This document shows, piece by piece, positions 42,633 to 52,066 of a stretch of DNA of 64,000 nucleotides. Origin of the DNA: Faucicola sp902506225 (GTDB taxonomy: Bacteria; Pseudomonadota; Gammaproteobacteria; Pseudomonadales; Moraxellaceae); NCBI GenBank assembly GCA_902506225.1, contig LR733345.1:2046001-2110000 (forward strand), in the 5' to 3' direction. Positions within the stretch are counted from its first letter, which is position 1; the number at the start of each line of letters is the position of its first letter. The notes beneath the pieces are model-generated. The model was not told the origin of the DNA and searched no databases. It saw only the letters and a list, made by a program, of their open reading frames with translations. A program made the translations under genes and the position numbers.

Positions 42633-44741
42633 ATGTCACAATCTAGCCAACCTCCTGTCACAAACTCAAGCAAACCCCCAGCAGCAACCATTCAAACCGC
42701 CAAACTGCACTGGCAGCTAGATGATAACGGCGTGACTGTCCCCCGCTCTAGCGACTTTGGCGATGTTTATTTTTCCAGAACGGACGGCTTGGCAGAATCT
42801 CGCCATGTCTTTATTGATGGCAACGACTTAACCACTCGCCTCGCTAATTTGCAGAACTTTGAACGATTTGTCATCGGTGAAATTGGTTTTGGGACAGGGC
42901 TTAATATCTTGGCTATTTGGCAACTGTGGCAACAAATCAGACCTGACAATCATAGCCATTTACATATCATTACCGCCGAAAAATTTCCCTTAAGCAAAAC
43001 TGACCTTGCACAAGCGCTGAGCGTGTGGACAGAGCTTGCTGGGTTATCACAACAGCTCATTGACAACTATCCGCCACCACTGGCTGGCTGCCATCGTTTG
43101 AACTGGTTTGATGAACGATTGACGATTGATTTATGGCTTGGCGATGCGACGAGTAGTTTGTCGCAAGTGACTGGGCAAGGCAAAGTCGATGCGTGGCTGC
43201 TTGATGGGTTTGCGCCGAGCTGTAACCAAGAACTTTGGTCAGCGGATTTATTGGCTCAAATTGCAAGGTTATCCAAACCTCACACGACTTTGGCGACATT
43301 TAGCGTGGCAAGCTCAGTCAAACAGGGGCTAAAACATCATGGTTTTACCTTAGCCAAACGTAAAGGCTTTGGCAAAAAGCGAGAAATGCTCACCGCAAGC
43401 TTTCAACCTAAGTCAACATCCGGCAATTTTTGCGAAATCCATTTTCGCTATAACAAAAAAATTAAACCATTTTTTGTCACCCTACCCTTTACTGACACGT
43501 TTGAATCCCGACGTCGTCAGCGTCGAAAAGCCAATAACGTTAAAGGCTTTGAATTACCCAATTTTTCCGCTATTACAAAACCGCTGTCTGTGGCGGTGAT
43601 TGGGGCTGGAGTGGCGGGGTTAAGCAGTGCGTATGCCTTAGCCGCCCGTGGGCACAAGGTCACCATTTTTGATAAAGATAAGCCATTGGCAGGCGCATCG
43701 GGCAACATCCGCGGTTTTCTTGCACCAAAACTTACCAGCCTAAAACGCCTTGAAACCAATCTACATGCGATTGGCTACTTGGCAAGCTGTCGATTTTACC
43801 CTTATTTGACCGCACAAACCGGTATTAATATCCTACAAACCACCGGCTGTTTGGATTTGCTCTCACACAATCGCTTACAACTTGATGAAGTGCAAGATTT
43901 CCCACCCCAATTTGCCCGTTTATTGACCGCTGAACAATCTAAAGCAATGACAGGTTTTGATGTCGGGCAAGCGATATTTTTGCCCAATGCCGGGTTAATC
44001 ACTACCGCAAACTTTGCCAACGCTGTTTTATGCCACCCCAATATCAGCTTTCAAACCGAGGAACTAACATATTTTCAGCAAGCCTATTTTCAGCAAGCCT
44101 ATTTTCAGCAAGATTGCGACCAAGTGCTATTAACATTCACTGAGCGTCAGCAGTTTTTTGACCATGTGATTTTGTGCATGGCGTTAGACACCTGCGATTT
44201 TTTACCCACCGTCAAACGCTTTAATCACAGCCGTGGGCAAGTGACGTGGTTTGCTGTCGATGCGCATGATAAAGCACAGTTGCCAAAACTGCCGCTAAAG
44301 TATGGCAGTTATTACGCCAGTTTTAACGAAAACAGTGAACGCCATGTCATGCTTGGGGCAAGTTTTGTTAGGGATACCTTGGATACCACGCCAGCAGTTG
44401 CTGACCATAAGATGAATGTAGCAGATTTGGCGGATGCGGTGCCCGATTTGGTCAACAACACTGATATATTTACCGTCGAAAAAAACATACCCCATTGGCA
44501 GGGTCGCGCCAGTATCCGCAGCCAAACCGTAGATTATCTACCCGTAGTTGGGCAGGTGTGGCAAACGGGTTATGAAAGCAAAAGCCGAGTCTGGACATTT
44601 TCGGCATTGGGGTCAAAGGGCTATGCTTATGCGCCGATTTGTAGTGAGCTGTTGGCCGGTTTACTGTGTGGGGAAATATTGCCGTTAGCTAACAAGATGG
44701 TCAACAGTTTAAGCCCCAATCGCAAGGTCATTCGACGCTAA
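42633..44741 (+). CDS. mnmC: bifunctional tRNA wobble-uridine modification enzyme MnmC
   Basis: 702-aa fusion enzyme completing mnm5s2U34 in tRNA. The N-terminal part (about 20-290) is the SAM-dependent methyltransferase (VIGEIGFGTGLNIL, DAWLLDGFAPSCNQELW); the C-terminal part (from about 315) is the FAD-dependent oxidoreductase that demodifies cmnm5U (VAVIGAGVAGLSSAYALAARG, ASGNIRGFLAPKLT, LGSKGYAYAPICSELLAGL). Length fits the family. A triplicated YFQQA block at about residue 480 (44070-44113) is an unusual insertion. Confidence 0.95.
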   Translation: MSQSSQPPVTNSSKPPAATIQTAKLHWQLDDNGVTVPRSSDFGDVYFSRTDGLAESRHVFIDGNDLTTRLANLQNFERFVIGEIGFGTGLNILAIWQLWQQIRPDNHSHLHIITAEKFPLSKTDLAQALSVWTELAGLSQQLIDNYPPPLAGCHRLNWFDERLTIDLWLGDATSSLSQVTGQGKVDAWLLDGFAPSCNQELWSADLLAQIARLSKPHTTLATFSVASSVKQGLKHHGFTLAKRKGFGKKREMLTASFQPKSTSGNFCEIHFRYNKKIKPFFVTLPFTDTFESRRRQRRKANNVKGFELPNFSAITKPLSVAVIGAGVAGLSSAYALAARGHKVTIFDKDKPLAGASGNIRGFLAPKLTSLKRLETNLHAIGYLASCRFYPYLTAQTGINILQTTGCLDLLSHNRLQLDEVQDFPPQFARLLTAEQSKAMTGFDVGQAIFLPNAGLITTANFANAVLCHPNISFQTEELTYFQQAYFQQAYFQQDCDQVLLTFTERQQFFDHVILCMALDTCDFLPTVKRFNHSRGQVTWFAVDAHDKAQLPKLPLKYGSYYASFNENSERHVMLGASFVRDTLDTTPAVADHKMNVADLADAVPDLVNNTDIFTVEKNIPHWQGRASIRSQTVDYLPVVGQVWQTGYESKSRVWTFSALGSKGYAYAPICSELLAGLLCGEILPLANKMVNSLSPNRKVIRR
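44070..44113 (+). repeat. three tandem 15-bp units inside mnmC
   Basis: TATTTTCAGCAAGCC occurs twice followed by a third copy differing at the end, coding YFQQA-YFQQA-YFQQD. In-frame expansion is the likely origin. Confidence 0.95.
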
Positions 44742-44742
44742 G

Positions 44743-45552
44743 TTATTTTCTTAACAGTTTTTGATAAACCAAACTGCGTAAACTATTTGGCAATAATCGC
44801 ACTGGTAAGCGAATGGCGAGGTTTTTAAGCAATTGCGCAATATGCAAAAACCCTTGTTGATAAAAGCTTTGCTGAATTGCCCACTCGTATCGGGCATACG
44901 CCAAGCCCCCGCGCCGTTCATACATCGCATCCCCTGCCCGTGCATACACCAGCACCTCTGGCAAATTGGCAAACTGATAGCCAGCGACCAATAACCGTAC
45001 CCACAAATCATAATCTTCAAACAGCGGCGCATGCCGATAGCTACCGACCGCTTGTACCGCTGATTTTTTGAAGGCAACGGTCATGTGGTTGATGGGATTG
45101 CGCGACTTGGCGGAGGCAAAAATCGCCTCGTGTGAGGTTGGCACCGTGCGAGATTTTTTCCCCTGTGATAGCTGTTTTTCAAATTCAATGATTTGCCCGC
45201 CCAACACGTCAATTTCGGGATGACTTTGGATAAAGTTGATTTGCTGCTCAAAGCGGTTAGGTACACAGATATCATCCGTATCCATGCGCATAACCCAGTC
45301 ATGTTGACAAGCGTTTAGACCTGCATTCAAAGCTTGTCCAAGCCCGACGTTTTTTGTTAAAGGGATAATCGTTAACGGCAGTTGCGGCTTAAAATCTTGT
45401 ACCACTTTTTGTAATGCCAAATTGATTGGACCATCAAAAACCAACACAACCTCATCGGCTTGGCGTGTTTGATTGCCCAAGCTGGCTAGGCATTCGGCCA
45501 GAAATTCGGGGTTTTCTTTGTCATACAGCGACATCAGTACAGAAAATTTCAT
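44743..45552 (-). CDS. GT2 family glycosyltransferase
   Basis: 269-aa GT-A fold enzyme with FSVLMSLYDKENPEFLAECLASL at the start, EVVLVFDGP, the metal-binding MDTDD (DxD) and a C-terminal basic amphipathic tail for membrane contact. It resembles AmsE-type transferases. It is the last gene of the glycan operon and overlaps the GT14 gene by 4 bp. Donor and acceptor sugars cannot be read from sequence. Confidence 0.88.
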   Translation of the reverse strand: MKFSVLMSLYDKENPEFLAECLASLGNQTRQADEVVLVFDGPINLALQKVVQDFKPQLPLTIIPLTKNVGLGQALNAGLNACQHDWVMRMDTDDICVPNRFEQQINFIQSHPEIDVLGGQIIEFEKQLSQGKKSRTVPTSHEAIFASAKSRNPINHMTVAFKKSAVQAVGSYRHAPLFEDYDLWVRLLVAGYQFANLPEVLVYARAGDAMYERRGGLAYARYEWAIQQSFYQQGFLHIAQLLKNLAIRLPVRLLPNSLRSLVYQKLLRK

Positions 45553-46373
45553 GTTAATTCACCCAGCCAAGTCAATGCCACATCCTTTTTTACTTTACGC
45601 GCAAACCAATAGCCGTCAAATTTCGCCCGCTCAAGCTTTAATAAATCCAAATAAATCGGGCTATTACCATTATTTACATTTTTATCAAAAATAATCTGTC
45701 GGCGATTGTCATTGCTTAGGCGAATTTGATTGGTTAATTTTTCAGTAATTAGGGTTTGAAAAAAATGCTCATCGGGCACCAGTTTGTGACGGAAAAAATC
45801 ACTGTATTCATCGATAAAAGGCACAATTTTTTCCCAGTCTTTACGCGTCACTGAAAACCATTGTGAGCCAAAATAAATGGGTGAGTGATAGGGTTTTACT
45901 TTTGCCACGCCTTGTTGCAGTTTGGTGATGATTTTGCCCGTCAATTGCCGTTGCCAGTTGCTGTCGGCATGGGGACTGTCCATAATAAAGCGATACGCAT
46001 ACTGTGGCGCTATCTCGCAGGTCATCATCGCCTGAAAATCAAAGCGCTGTTGCCACTGTTTTTCTATCACTTCAAATGGTTGTAACACCACATCTTCACC
46101 GCTTAACAGGTGAAAATAAGCATTGTCCTCATGGGCAAACGCCGTTTCAAACAATTTTAACGTCGCTTCAATTTGGCTAAACCCGCCCCAACGCACCGAT
46201 ACCCTGTCGCTGAGCAAAACGACATTGGCTAAATTTGCCAGGTCAGTTTTTGGAAAATCACGGGATTTAGCATCCATATGCACATAAAAATTGACATTGG
46301 GCTGAATTTTCGCCAGCTTAATAAAATAACTGATATCTTGGTGGGATTGGATAAGTAAAGCGTGTTTTTTCAT
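45549..46373 (-). CDS. GT14-like (core-2/I-branching) glycosyltransferase
   Basis: 274-aa protein of the bacterial branch of the beta-1,6-N-acetylglucosaminyltransferase family: MKKHALLIQSHQDISYFIKL, YVHMDAKSRDF, RVSVRWGGFSQIEATL, HLLSGEDVVLQPF and the SQWFSVTR segment are typical. Start 46373 is chosen, 4 bp after the GT52 stop; a longer frame from 46394 overlaps the previous gene. It probably adds GlcNAc or a related sugar to the glycan. Confidence 0.82.
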   Translation of the reverse strand: MKKHALLIQSHQDISYFIKLAKIQPNVNFYVHMDAKSRDFPKTDLANLANVVLLSDRVSVRWGGFSQIEATLKLFETAFAHEDNAYFHLLSGEDVVLQPFEVIEKQWQQRFDFQAMMTCEIAPQYAYRFIMDSPHADSNWQRQLTGKIITKLQQGVAKVKPYHSPIYFGSQWFSVTRKDWEKIVPFIDEYSDFFRHKLVPDEHFFQTLITEKLTNQIRLSNDNRRQIIFDKNVNNGNSPIYLDLLKLERAKFDGYWFARKVKKDVALTWLGELT

Positions 46374-46377
46374 ATGA

Positions 46378-47379
46378 TTACCCTTTGAACCCATCTAGAT
46401 TATCTGCATCATCTAAATTAATGAGGGTAAAACCACGACTGGCAAGAAACTGATACGCATCAGGGAATTTATCCCACAGCGCTTGGGTATACACCATAAA
46501 TACTTGGGTGCGGGGAAATTCTTTGAGCGAAAACACAGCCGTGCTGATAAAAGTATAAATTTCAAAGCGCTGCTGGGGGTTTTGTTGCAATGCCTCGCTT
46601 AGATAATCTTCAATGATTTTATCGCTATCAATCACCGGCAAAAGATGGCTAAAATCCAAGTTTTCTCGCGGGTGTGGACAAAATGCGTCAAGGTGAAATG
46701 CCTTGACCATTGTTTCTACAATATCAGCATAAGCTTTGTCACCGATAAAATTGTCGAGTGCTTGCCCCAATAACAGCCGTTTTACCGGCAAATTTTCATC
46801 AGGCTGATTATCTACTTTATCAAATAAATAAACAGGCTCGGTAGCATCTATAATATTTTTTTCCTGGGGAAAAATGGTGAAATGCTTTTTGGAGATAGCC
46901 AAAATACTAGGGATACTGGGATAAGTAATGCCCACGGCGTGTTTAAATAATCGTAATGGCAACGATTTTGGTAACGGTTGAAAATAGCTAGAATTGGGGA
47001 AAATATTAGCGGTGCCGTCATCAAAGGTATACAGCTGTTGGAATGTTACTTTAGAAATAACAAATTGCAAAAACAACACGTCAATACTGGCAAGATAGAC
47101 GTTTTTGATAGGTTTTTGCCAAATATCAAGCGTGTTAAGTGTGGTTTTGATTTGGTTTAAGGTGGCAAAACGTTCGCCCCAGGTTTTATTGTTCAGTTCG
47201 ATAAAGGCGGATTTTTCGCAGACCTGCTCAAGTTGGTCAAAATAATAGCGGTGTTTGGGCTCGCTTTTTGAATGAATGCCATACGGCAAATACAGCCCAA
47301 TAAAGGGGGTACTGTGCTGCTTAATAATTTGCTTGGCAATCAACACTTGCAAGGGGGTGATACAAATAATGAGATTCAT
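46378..47379 (-). CDS. GT52 family (sialyltransferase-like) glycosyltransferase
   Basis: 333-aa enzyme resembling the Lst/Lic3-type lipooligosaccharide sialyltransferases: MNLIICITPLQVLIAKQII, TFDDGTANIFP, and the CPHPRE motif with its His-Pro pair. In this locus the available nulosonic acid is CMP-pseudaminic acid, so it is the natural candidate for transferring Pse to the glycan. That specificity is inferred from context. It overlaps the flippase gene by 4 bp. Confidence 0.82.
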   Translation of the reverse strand: MNLIICITPLQVLIAKQIIKQHSTPFIGLYLPYGIHSKSEPKHRYYFDQLEQVCEKSAFIELNNKTWGERFATLNQIKTTLNTLDIWQKPIKNVYLASIDVLFLQFVISKVTFQQLYTFDDGTANIFPNSSYFQPLPKSLPLRLFKHAVGITYPSIPSILAISKKHFTIFPQEKNIIDATEPVYLFDKVDNQPDENLPVKRLLLGQALDNFIGDKAYADIVETMVKAFHLDAFCPHPRENLDFSHLLPVIDSDKIIEDYLSEALQQNPQQRFEIYTFISTAVFSLKEFPRTQVFMVYTQALWDKFPDAYQFLASRGFTLINLDDADNLDGFKG

Positions 47380-48632
47380 GGCGTTTTTTTGACCTTTTCC
47401 ACCTGCAGCGTATAATAATATAACAACGGCAAAATCACCACGCCACTAATAATAGTCGCATATGGTACCACCGCCAGTGATACGCCACTTAACACCCACA
47501 AGGCAACCAAATACACCACCGTTGAGATGACGGAACACAGCGAAATTTGGGCGCTTTTGGCATGATAAAACAAAAAATTCACCAACAATAAATACGGAAT
47601 TATCAGCGAAAACGCCAGTACAAACATCACCACATAATACTGGCTTTGGGCAAAATCTGCCCCCAATAGCCACGCCATCAATGACGACGGCATCGCCCAA
47701 GCCATGGCAGTCAACATAACGGGCAGCATCAAACTCAGCCAAAACAGTCGATGCAATTGTATGACTGTCATGCGCTGCGATTTTAGCCGTTCATATAAGT
47801 GAGGCACCAGCGCAGAATTGACCGCCATAATCACAATGGTCAAGCTACTGGCGACTTGCACCCCTGCCGAGTATACGCCTAGCTCATGACTGCTAAACCG
47901 CTCGTGAATCAACACTCGGTCAAGTTGCCCTTTGATGGTATAGCTTAACCCATGTAACAGCAGCGGCAAGCCTAGCGTTAAAATATAGCCAAGTCCCAGT
48001 TTGAGCCGTTTTGGGGTAAAGCGAAACTTGATAGCAAATTGGTATTTTGCCCACGCCAATGCTGCGACAAAAGTAACCCCATGCGCCAAGATAATCGCAA
48101 TAAGACGCTGGGCAACTTTATCCGTGGTATCGCCAGCAAAAAACTGAAAAATCAGCACCGTCCATAGTAAATTGCCCAAGGCTAAGCCTAGTTGGATAGT
48201 CAGATAACTAAATGGGCGTTTTTGGCATTGCCGCAGTGCCAGTTGGTTTTGAATCAAGGTTTGCAAAAAGGCGGTAAAAAAACAGTAAAAAAGTAATTCG
48301 CTATGTAACAGCCAACTAATCGCTGTGCCAATCAGCAGCACGCCAACGCTATATAGCCCGCCTGCCAATAAAATATTGCCTAGCCCATGCCTGCCATACA
48401 CATAAAAATAACGGGTCAAAGCACCATTTTGCGACAGACTCATGGCGATTAAAATAAATGCCGTGAGCGATAAATAATAGGACAAATCGCCAAAGCCCGT
48501 TGTGCCTAATACCCGTGTCAAATAGGGCAATAGCAAAAACGGCACGGCTTTGGCGGTCATCTCGCCTACCACGTAAATTAGGCTGTCTTTGAGCAGGGCG
48601 GATTTTGTTAAACGTTTGATTTTATTTAACAT
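47376..48632 (-). CDS. Wzx-like polysaccharide flippase
   Basis: 418-aa integral membrane protein with about 12 helices and the polysaccharide-synthesis N-terminus (KDSLIYVVGEMTAKAVPFLLLPYLTRVLGTTGFGDLSYY). It should flip the undecaprenyl-linked glycan to the periplasm, where the PglL-type ligase acts. It shares one base with the preceding pseI stop. Confidence 0.9.
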   Translation of the reverse strand: MLNKIKRLTKSALLKDSLIYVVGEMTAKAVPFLLLPYLTRVLGTTGFGDLSYYLSLTAFILIAMSLSQNGALTRYFYVYGRHGLGNILLAGGLYSVGVLLIGTAISWLLHSELLFYCFFTAFLQTLIQNQLALRQCQKRPFSYLTIQLGLALGNLLWTVLIFQFFAGDTTDKVAQRLIAIILAHGVTFVAALAWAKYQFAIKFRFTPKRLKLGLGYILTLGLPLLLHGLSYTIKGQLDRVLIHERFSSHELGVYSAGVQVASSLTIVIMAVNSALVPHLYERLKSQRMTVIQLHRLFWLSLMLPVMLTAMAWAMPSSLMAWLLGADFAQSQYYVVMFVLAFSLIIPYLLLVNFLFYHAKSAQISLCSVISTVVYLVALWVLSGVSLAVVPYATIISGVVILPLLYYYTLQVEKVKKTP

Positions 48633-49684
48633 TACCTTTCAAGGACATCCCACGAGGTAGCGGTATTGGCTTGGATATCCGTTAGCACTTTTTTGCCCAT
48701 TAATTCATCATAAAACTTCGGGGCAAGCCCAAAGCCAGGGCGAACGCTACGGATGCAGCTTCCATCAATCACATCCCCTGCCGTCATGTCTTTGACAAAA
48801 TACAGCGAACGGCGAAATTGCACATTGCCGATTTCGCTTGATTTTCGCCCATAATCGACTTGTCCGAGCGACTGCCAAGCAATTTTACTGTCACGGCAGA
48901 GCGCGGTGAGTTCGTCTTTTTCCAGTGAAAAGCTGTCATCCGCCCCGCCGCCATTGCGGTCTAGGGTGACGTGTTTTTCAATGATACACGCCCCCAATGC
49001 CACGCTTGTGACGGCGGTGGTGTTGTCAAGCGTATGGTCGGATAAGCCAATCGGCACGCCAAAACGGCGCTGCATATCGACAATGGTACGCAGGTTATAG
49101 TCCTGTGCGGGAGCTGGGTAACCACTCACGCAGTGCAATAACGCAAGCTGTTTGCAGCCGCCATCACGAGCCGCGGCAACCGCCTCGGCAATTTCGGTTT
49201 GGTCCGCCATCCCTGTGGAGATAATCATTGGCTTGCCGGTACTTGCTACATATTTGATAAGCGGTAAATCAATGGCTTCAAACGAGGCGATTTTGTACGC
49301 TGGGGCGTTCAAATCCTCGAGCAAATCCACCGCAGTAAAGTCAAACGGTGAGCTAAACATGGTGATACCGACTGTGTGAGCGTGCTCAAACAATGGTTTA
49401 TGCCAGTCCCACGGCGTGTAAGCTTCTTGGTACAAGTCATATAAGGTACGCCCGTCCCACAGTCCCCCATGAATTTGGAAGTCAGCGGCGCTGCTGTTGA
49501 GGGTGATGGTATCTGCGGTGTAAGTTTGCATCTTAACCGCATCAGCACCGCACGCCTTTGCCATGTCAATGATACGGTAAGCGTTATTGATGTCGCCGTT
49601 GTGGTTGGCGGACATTTCGGCGATGATGTACGGCGCATGGTCAACACCGATTGGGCGATGGTTAATGCTAAAATTTTGATTCAT
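48632..49684 (-). CDS. pseI: pseudaminic acid synthase PseI
   Basis: 350-aa NeuB-family enzyme condensing phosphoenolpyruvate with 2,4-diacetamido-2,4,6-trideoxy-altrose to make pseudaminic acid. The TIM-barrel (IIAEMSANHNGDINNAYRIIDMAKACGADAVKMQTY, FSSPFD, STGMAD, LSDHT, EKHVTLDR) is followed by a C-terminal antifreeze-like SAF domain (RRSLYFVKDMTAGDVI). PseI is chosen over NeuB or LegI because all other pse genes surround it. Confidence 0.92.
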   Translation of the reverse strand: MNQNFSINHRPIGVDHAPYIIAEMSANHNGDINNAYRIIDMAKACGADAVKMQTYTADTITLNSSAADFQIHGGLWDGRTLYDLYQEAYTPWDWHKPLFEHAHTVGITMFSSPFDFTAVDLLEDLNAPAYKIASFEAIDLPLIKYVASTGKPMIISTGMADQTEIAEAVAAARDGGCKQLALLHCVSGYPAPAQDYNLRTIVDMQRRFGVPIGLSDHTLDNTTAVTSVALGACIIEKHVTLDRNGGGADDSFSLEKDELTALCRDSKIAWQSLGQVDYGRKSSEIGNVQFRRSLYFVKDMTAGDVIDGSCIRSVRPGFGLAPKFYDELMGKKVLTDIQANTATSWDVLER

Positions 49685-49694
49685 AAAAACACCC

Positions 49695-51395
49695 CTAAAA
49701 TAAAAAATCTTGCGATTTTAATTCAAACTCAACCACATCATACACTTTTTCACCCACACCAAAATGCTGTTGTAACACGCCTGTTTCGCTAAATCCCAAT
49801 TTACGATGCAACGCCAATGACGCAGTATTATATGCCAGCACTTGCGCGGTGATTTTGCCAATGCCTGTGGTGTTGAAAATCTGTGCAATCGCCAAAACCC
49901 CCAACGCAAAGCCAAGCCCCTGTCCTTTTGCGCTATTAGGGGATAAATAAAACCCCCAGCTGGCAGTTTTTTCATTCTGCCTTGATGAATTAGGATTTGA
50001 CGCATTAGGGTTTGGCGTATGGGTGTTTGCCAGCTGCAGCGTCTGGTATTTATCTACCGTCATTTGGGTAACATTGACTAGCCCCATTGGCTCACCAGCG
50101 ACTTCAAAAATCAGCAAATGCACATGGGCATGGTCAAGCTGTTTGCGATACCACTTTTCATGGTCAGCAAGGGCAATTTCATCTTGCCCAAACATCCACC
50201 GTCGCACGTCGACGTGATTACGCCATTGCCAAATCATCTGGGTATCGGCTTGGGTCGCTTGTCGCACTTGACAATGTTGAAATTTTTGCGCAAATTCAAT
50301 CCAGTGCGCAACGCGTTTTGCCCCTTGCCCATCGACCAACTTGGCAGATTGACGACTGAATTTTTTATAATTGTCGGCCAGTTCGCTCAACAAGCGGGGC
50401 AGTTGCTCATCCAATCTAGCTATATCAGTCACCACTTTGACCAGGTTTTTATCCGCCAACGCTTTGGCAATCACCTGTTGGTTGTCGGCAAGCACGATCA
50501 GTACCATCGGTAAGCCCAAACAGCAGCGCTCCCAGGTGGTGCTGCCTGCCGCCCCAATCGCAAGGTCAGCATTTGCCATCAACTCCGCCATATTAGTCAC
50601 ATTGACAAGTACGGCACACGCAAAACTTGCGTGTTTGGCAAACCTTTGCACACTTTCGATATGCGGTGCGGTTTTGCCCATGACCACAGTCACATTAAAT
50701 GTCTGCGTAGATTGTTGCACAAAGGTATTGAGACTTTGCAAAATCTTGAGCGTGACATTATCGTTATCGACACCGCCAAGATTGACCAATATATTGTTGG
50801 GCGGCTGTACGCTTTTACGTCTGTTTAGGCTCATCGCTCGCCAGCTGGCAAACTCATCACGTAATAGTGTATAACGCGTGCCTAGTAGTCGCTGGCAATG
50901 ACTTGGCACAAGCGGTTGATAATCTTCGTTTTTTCGCCCAAAATTTTGGTCGAGCAAAATCTCACAGTCGTGCGTTCGGTCGGCTAAATCGTCAATGGCT
51001 AAAATTTTAAGGTTTGGCAAAAGTCGTTTGGCTTGCTGCTCCCAGTTTTCGCCAATCGCATAATGGTCGATAATCAGCCAATCTGGCTTTAATGCTTGCA
51101 AGATGGGTTTACACTCGGCAAAATCATCGCTTTCACTGGCGCCGAGCCACTCGCTATGGGCATGCTGTTTGATAAAATCTGCAGTATTACTTTTGGCTAA
51201 TAGCTGCACAGCAAAGCCTTTTTGCCCAATCAAATCCGCCAAATGCCCGTCATGCTTCCGACAAATAAACAAGATGTCATGCCCTTGCTGTTTTAACCGG
51301 TCAGCGAGCGTGAGGCAACGCATGATATGACCGCTACCCATCGTTAAACTTGCGTCTGCTCGGACCACGATTTTCATGTTAGCGCCTATCTTCAT
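49695..51395 (-). CDS. pseG: fused PseG hydrolase - PseH N-acetyltransferase
   Basis: 566-aa two-domain protein. Residues 1-365 are PseG, the UDP-sugar hydrolase (RADASLTMGSGHIMRCLTLA with the catalytic His, AIDDLADR, VNLGGVDNDN). Residues 375-566 are a GNAT domain matching PseH (VRQATQADTQMIWQWRNHVDVRRWMF, GFYLSPNSAKGQGLGFALG, HRKLGFSE), interrupted by a short Asn/Pro/Ser-rich insert. They are usually separate proteins catalysing steps 4 and 3 of Pse synthesis. The start at 51395 overlaps the pseF stop as ATGA; a second ATG at 51377 is equally plausible. Confidence 0.9.
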   Translation of the reverse strand: MKIGANMKIVVRADASLTMGSGHIMRCLTLADRLKQQGHDILFICRKHDGHLADLIGQKGFAVQLLAKSNTADFIKQHAHSEWLGASESDDFAECKPILQALKPDWLIIDHYAIGENWEQQAKRLLPNLKILAIDDLADRTHDCEILLDQNFGRKNEDYQPLVPSHCQRLLGTRYTLLRDEFASWRAMSLNRRKSVQPPNNILVNLGGVDNDNVTLKILQSLNTFVQQSTQTFNVTVVMGKTAPHIESVQRFAKHASFACAVLVNVTNMAELMANADLAIGAAGSTTWERCCLGLPMVLIVLADNQQVIAKALADKNLVKVVTDIARLDEQLPRLLSELADNYKKFSRQSAKLVDGQGAKRVAHWIEFAQKFQHCQVRQATQADTQMIWQWRNHVDVRRWMFGQDEIALADHEKWYRKQLDHAHVHLLIFEVAGEPMGLVNVTQMTVDKYQTLQLANTHTPNPNASNPNSSRQNEKTASWGFYLSPNSAKGQGLGFALGVLAIAQIFNTTGIGKITAQVLAYNTASLALHRKLGFSETGVLQQHFGVGEKVYDVVEFELKSQDFLF

Positions 51396-52066
51396 GCTAG
51401 CGCCAATTGCGCTTGGTAGAGGCGCTCAGCAAATCGCCAATCATTTTCATCATCAATATCAACAACACTGTATTTTGGCAACACATAGCCTAGGGCATGA
51501 TTATGGATTTTATCTTCGCCGAGCCATGCCTCACGACTGCCCCAATAAAACTGCCCTGCATCAAAATACGCCTGTGGCAAATCTTGGGTTCTGGTGAGCT
51601 CATGTTGGCTAAACATACTCGACACTTCACCGGTATCGCTTAACTTCAGTGAGCGTAACACATTGGATTCAAACTCTAAAACCGGAAAACAATATAGACT
51701 TTTGGATGACTGCCAACGCTCAAAACTGTCGGTTAAATACTGCGGTATTAATAACGGTGTACAGGGGTATAGACAGCAGATATGGCTAGCTTTTGGCACG
51801 TGCTGCAGCGTATGGCGAATCACCGCAGCGGTAGTGGCGTAATCATCGGCAAGCGCGGCAGGTCTTTGGCTGACAGTTGCACCATACTGTTGAGCGATAT
51901 CAGCAATAGCGCCATCATCAGTGGAGACGATAATCTGCTCAAACAGTTGGCTGTTTTTTGCCGTTGCAATGGCACGAGCCAGCATGGGTTTGCCACAAAA
52001 ATCTTTGATGTTTTTGCGCGGAATGCGTTTACTACCGCCACGCGCAGGGATGATACAGACCTTCAT
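51392..52066 (-). CDS. pseF: pseudaminic acid cytidylyltransferase PseF
   Basis: 224-aa enzyme that activates pseudaminic acid with CTP. It has the CMP-sugar synthetase N-terminus (IIPARGGSKRIPRKNIKDFCGKPMLARAI), STDDGAIADIA, and CCLYPCTPLL. It overlaps both neighbours by a few bases, indicating coupled translation. Confidence 0.93.
   Translation of the reverse strand: MKVCIIPARGGSKRIPRKNIKDFCGKPMLARAIATAKNSQLFEQIIVSTDDGAIADIAQQYGATVSQRPAALADDYATTAAVIRHTLQHVPKASHICCLYPCTPLLIPQYLTDSFERWQSSKSLYCFPVLEFESNVLRSLKLSDTGEVSSMFSQHELTRTQDLPQAYFDAGQFYWGSREAWLGEDKIHNHALGYVLPKYSVVDIDDENDWRFAERLYQAQLALA

Noticed and set aside
48632..49684. NeuB (sialic acid synthase) as the identity of the synthase
   Set aside because: The protein belongs to the same superfamily, but pseB, pseC, pseF, pseG and pseH homologues all flank it and no neuA or neuC is visible, so pseudaminic acid synthase is the better call.
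50118..50513. 131-aa and neighbouring plus-strand ORFs opposite pseGH
   Set aside because: They are antisense to a well-supported two-domain enzyme and lack recognisable content.
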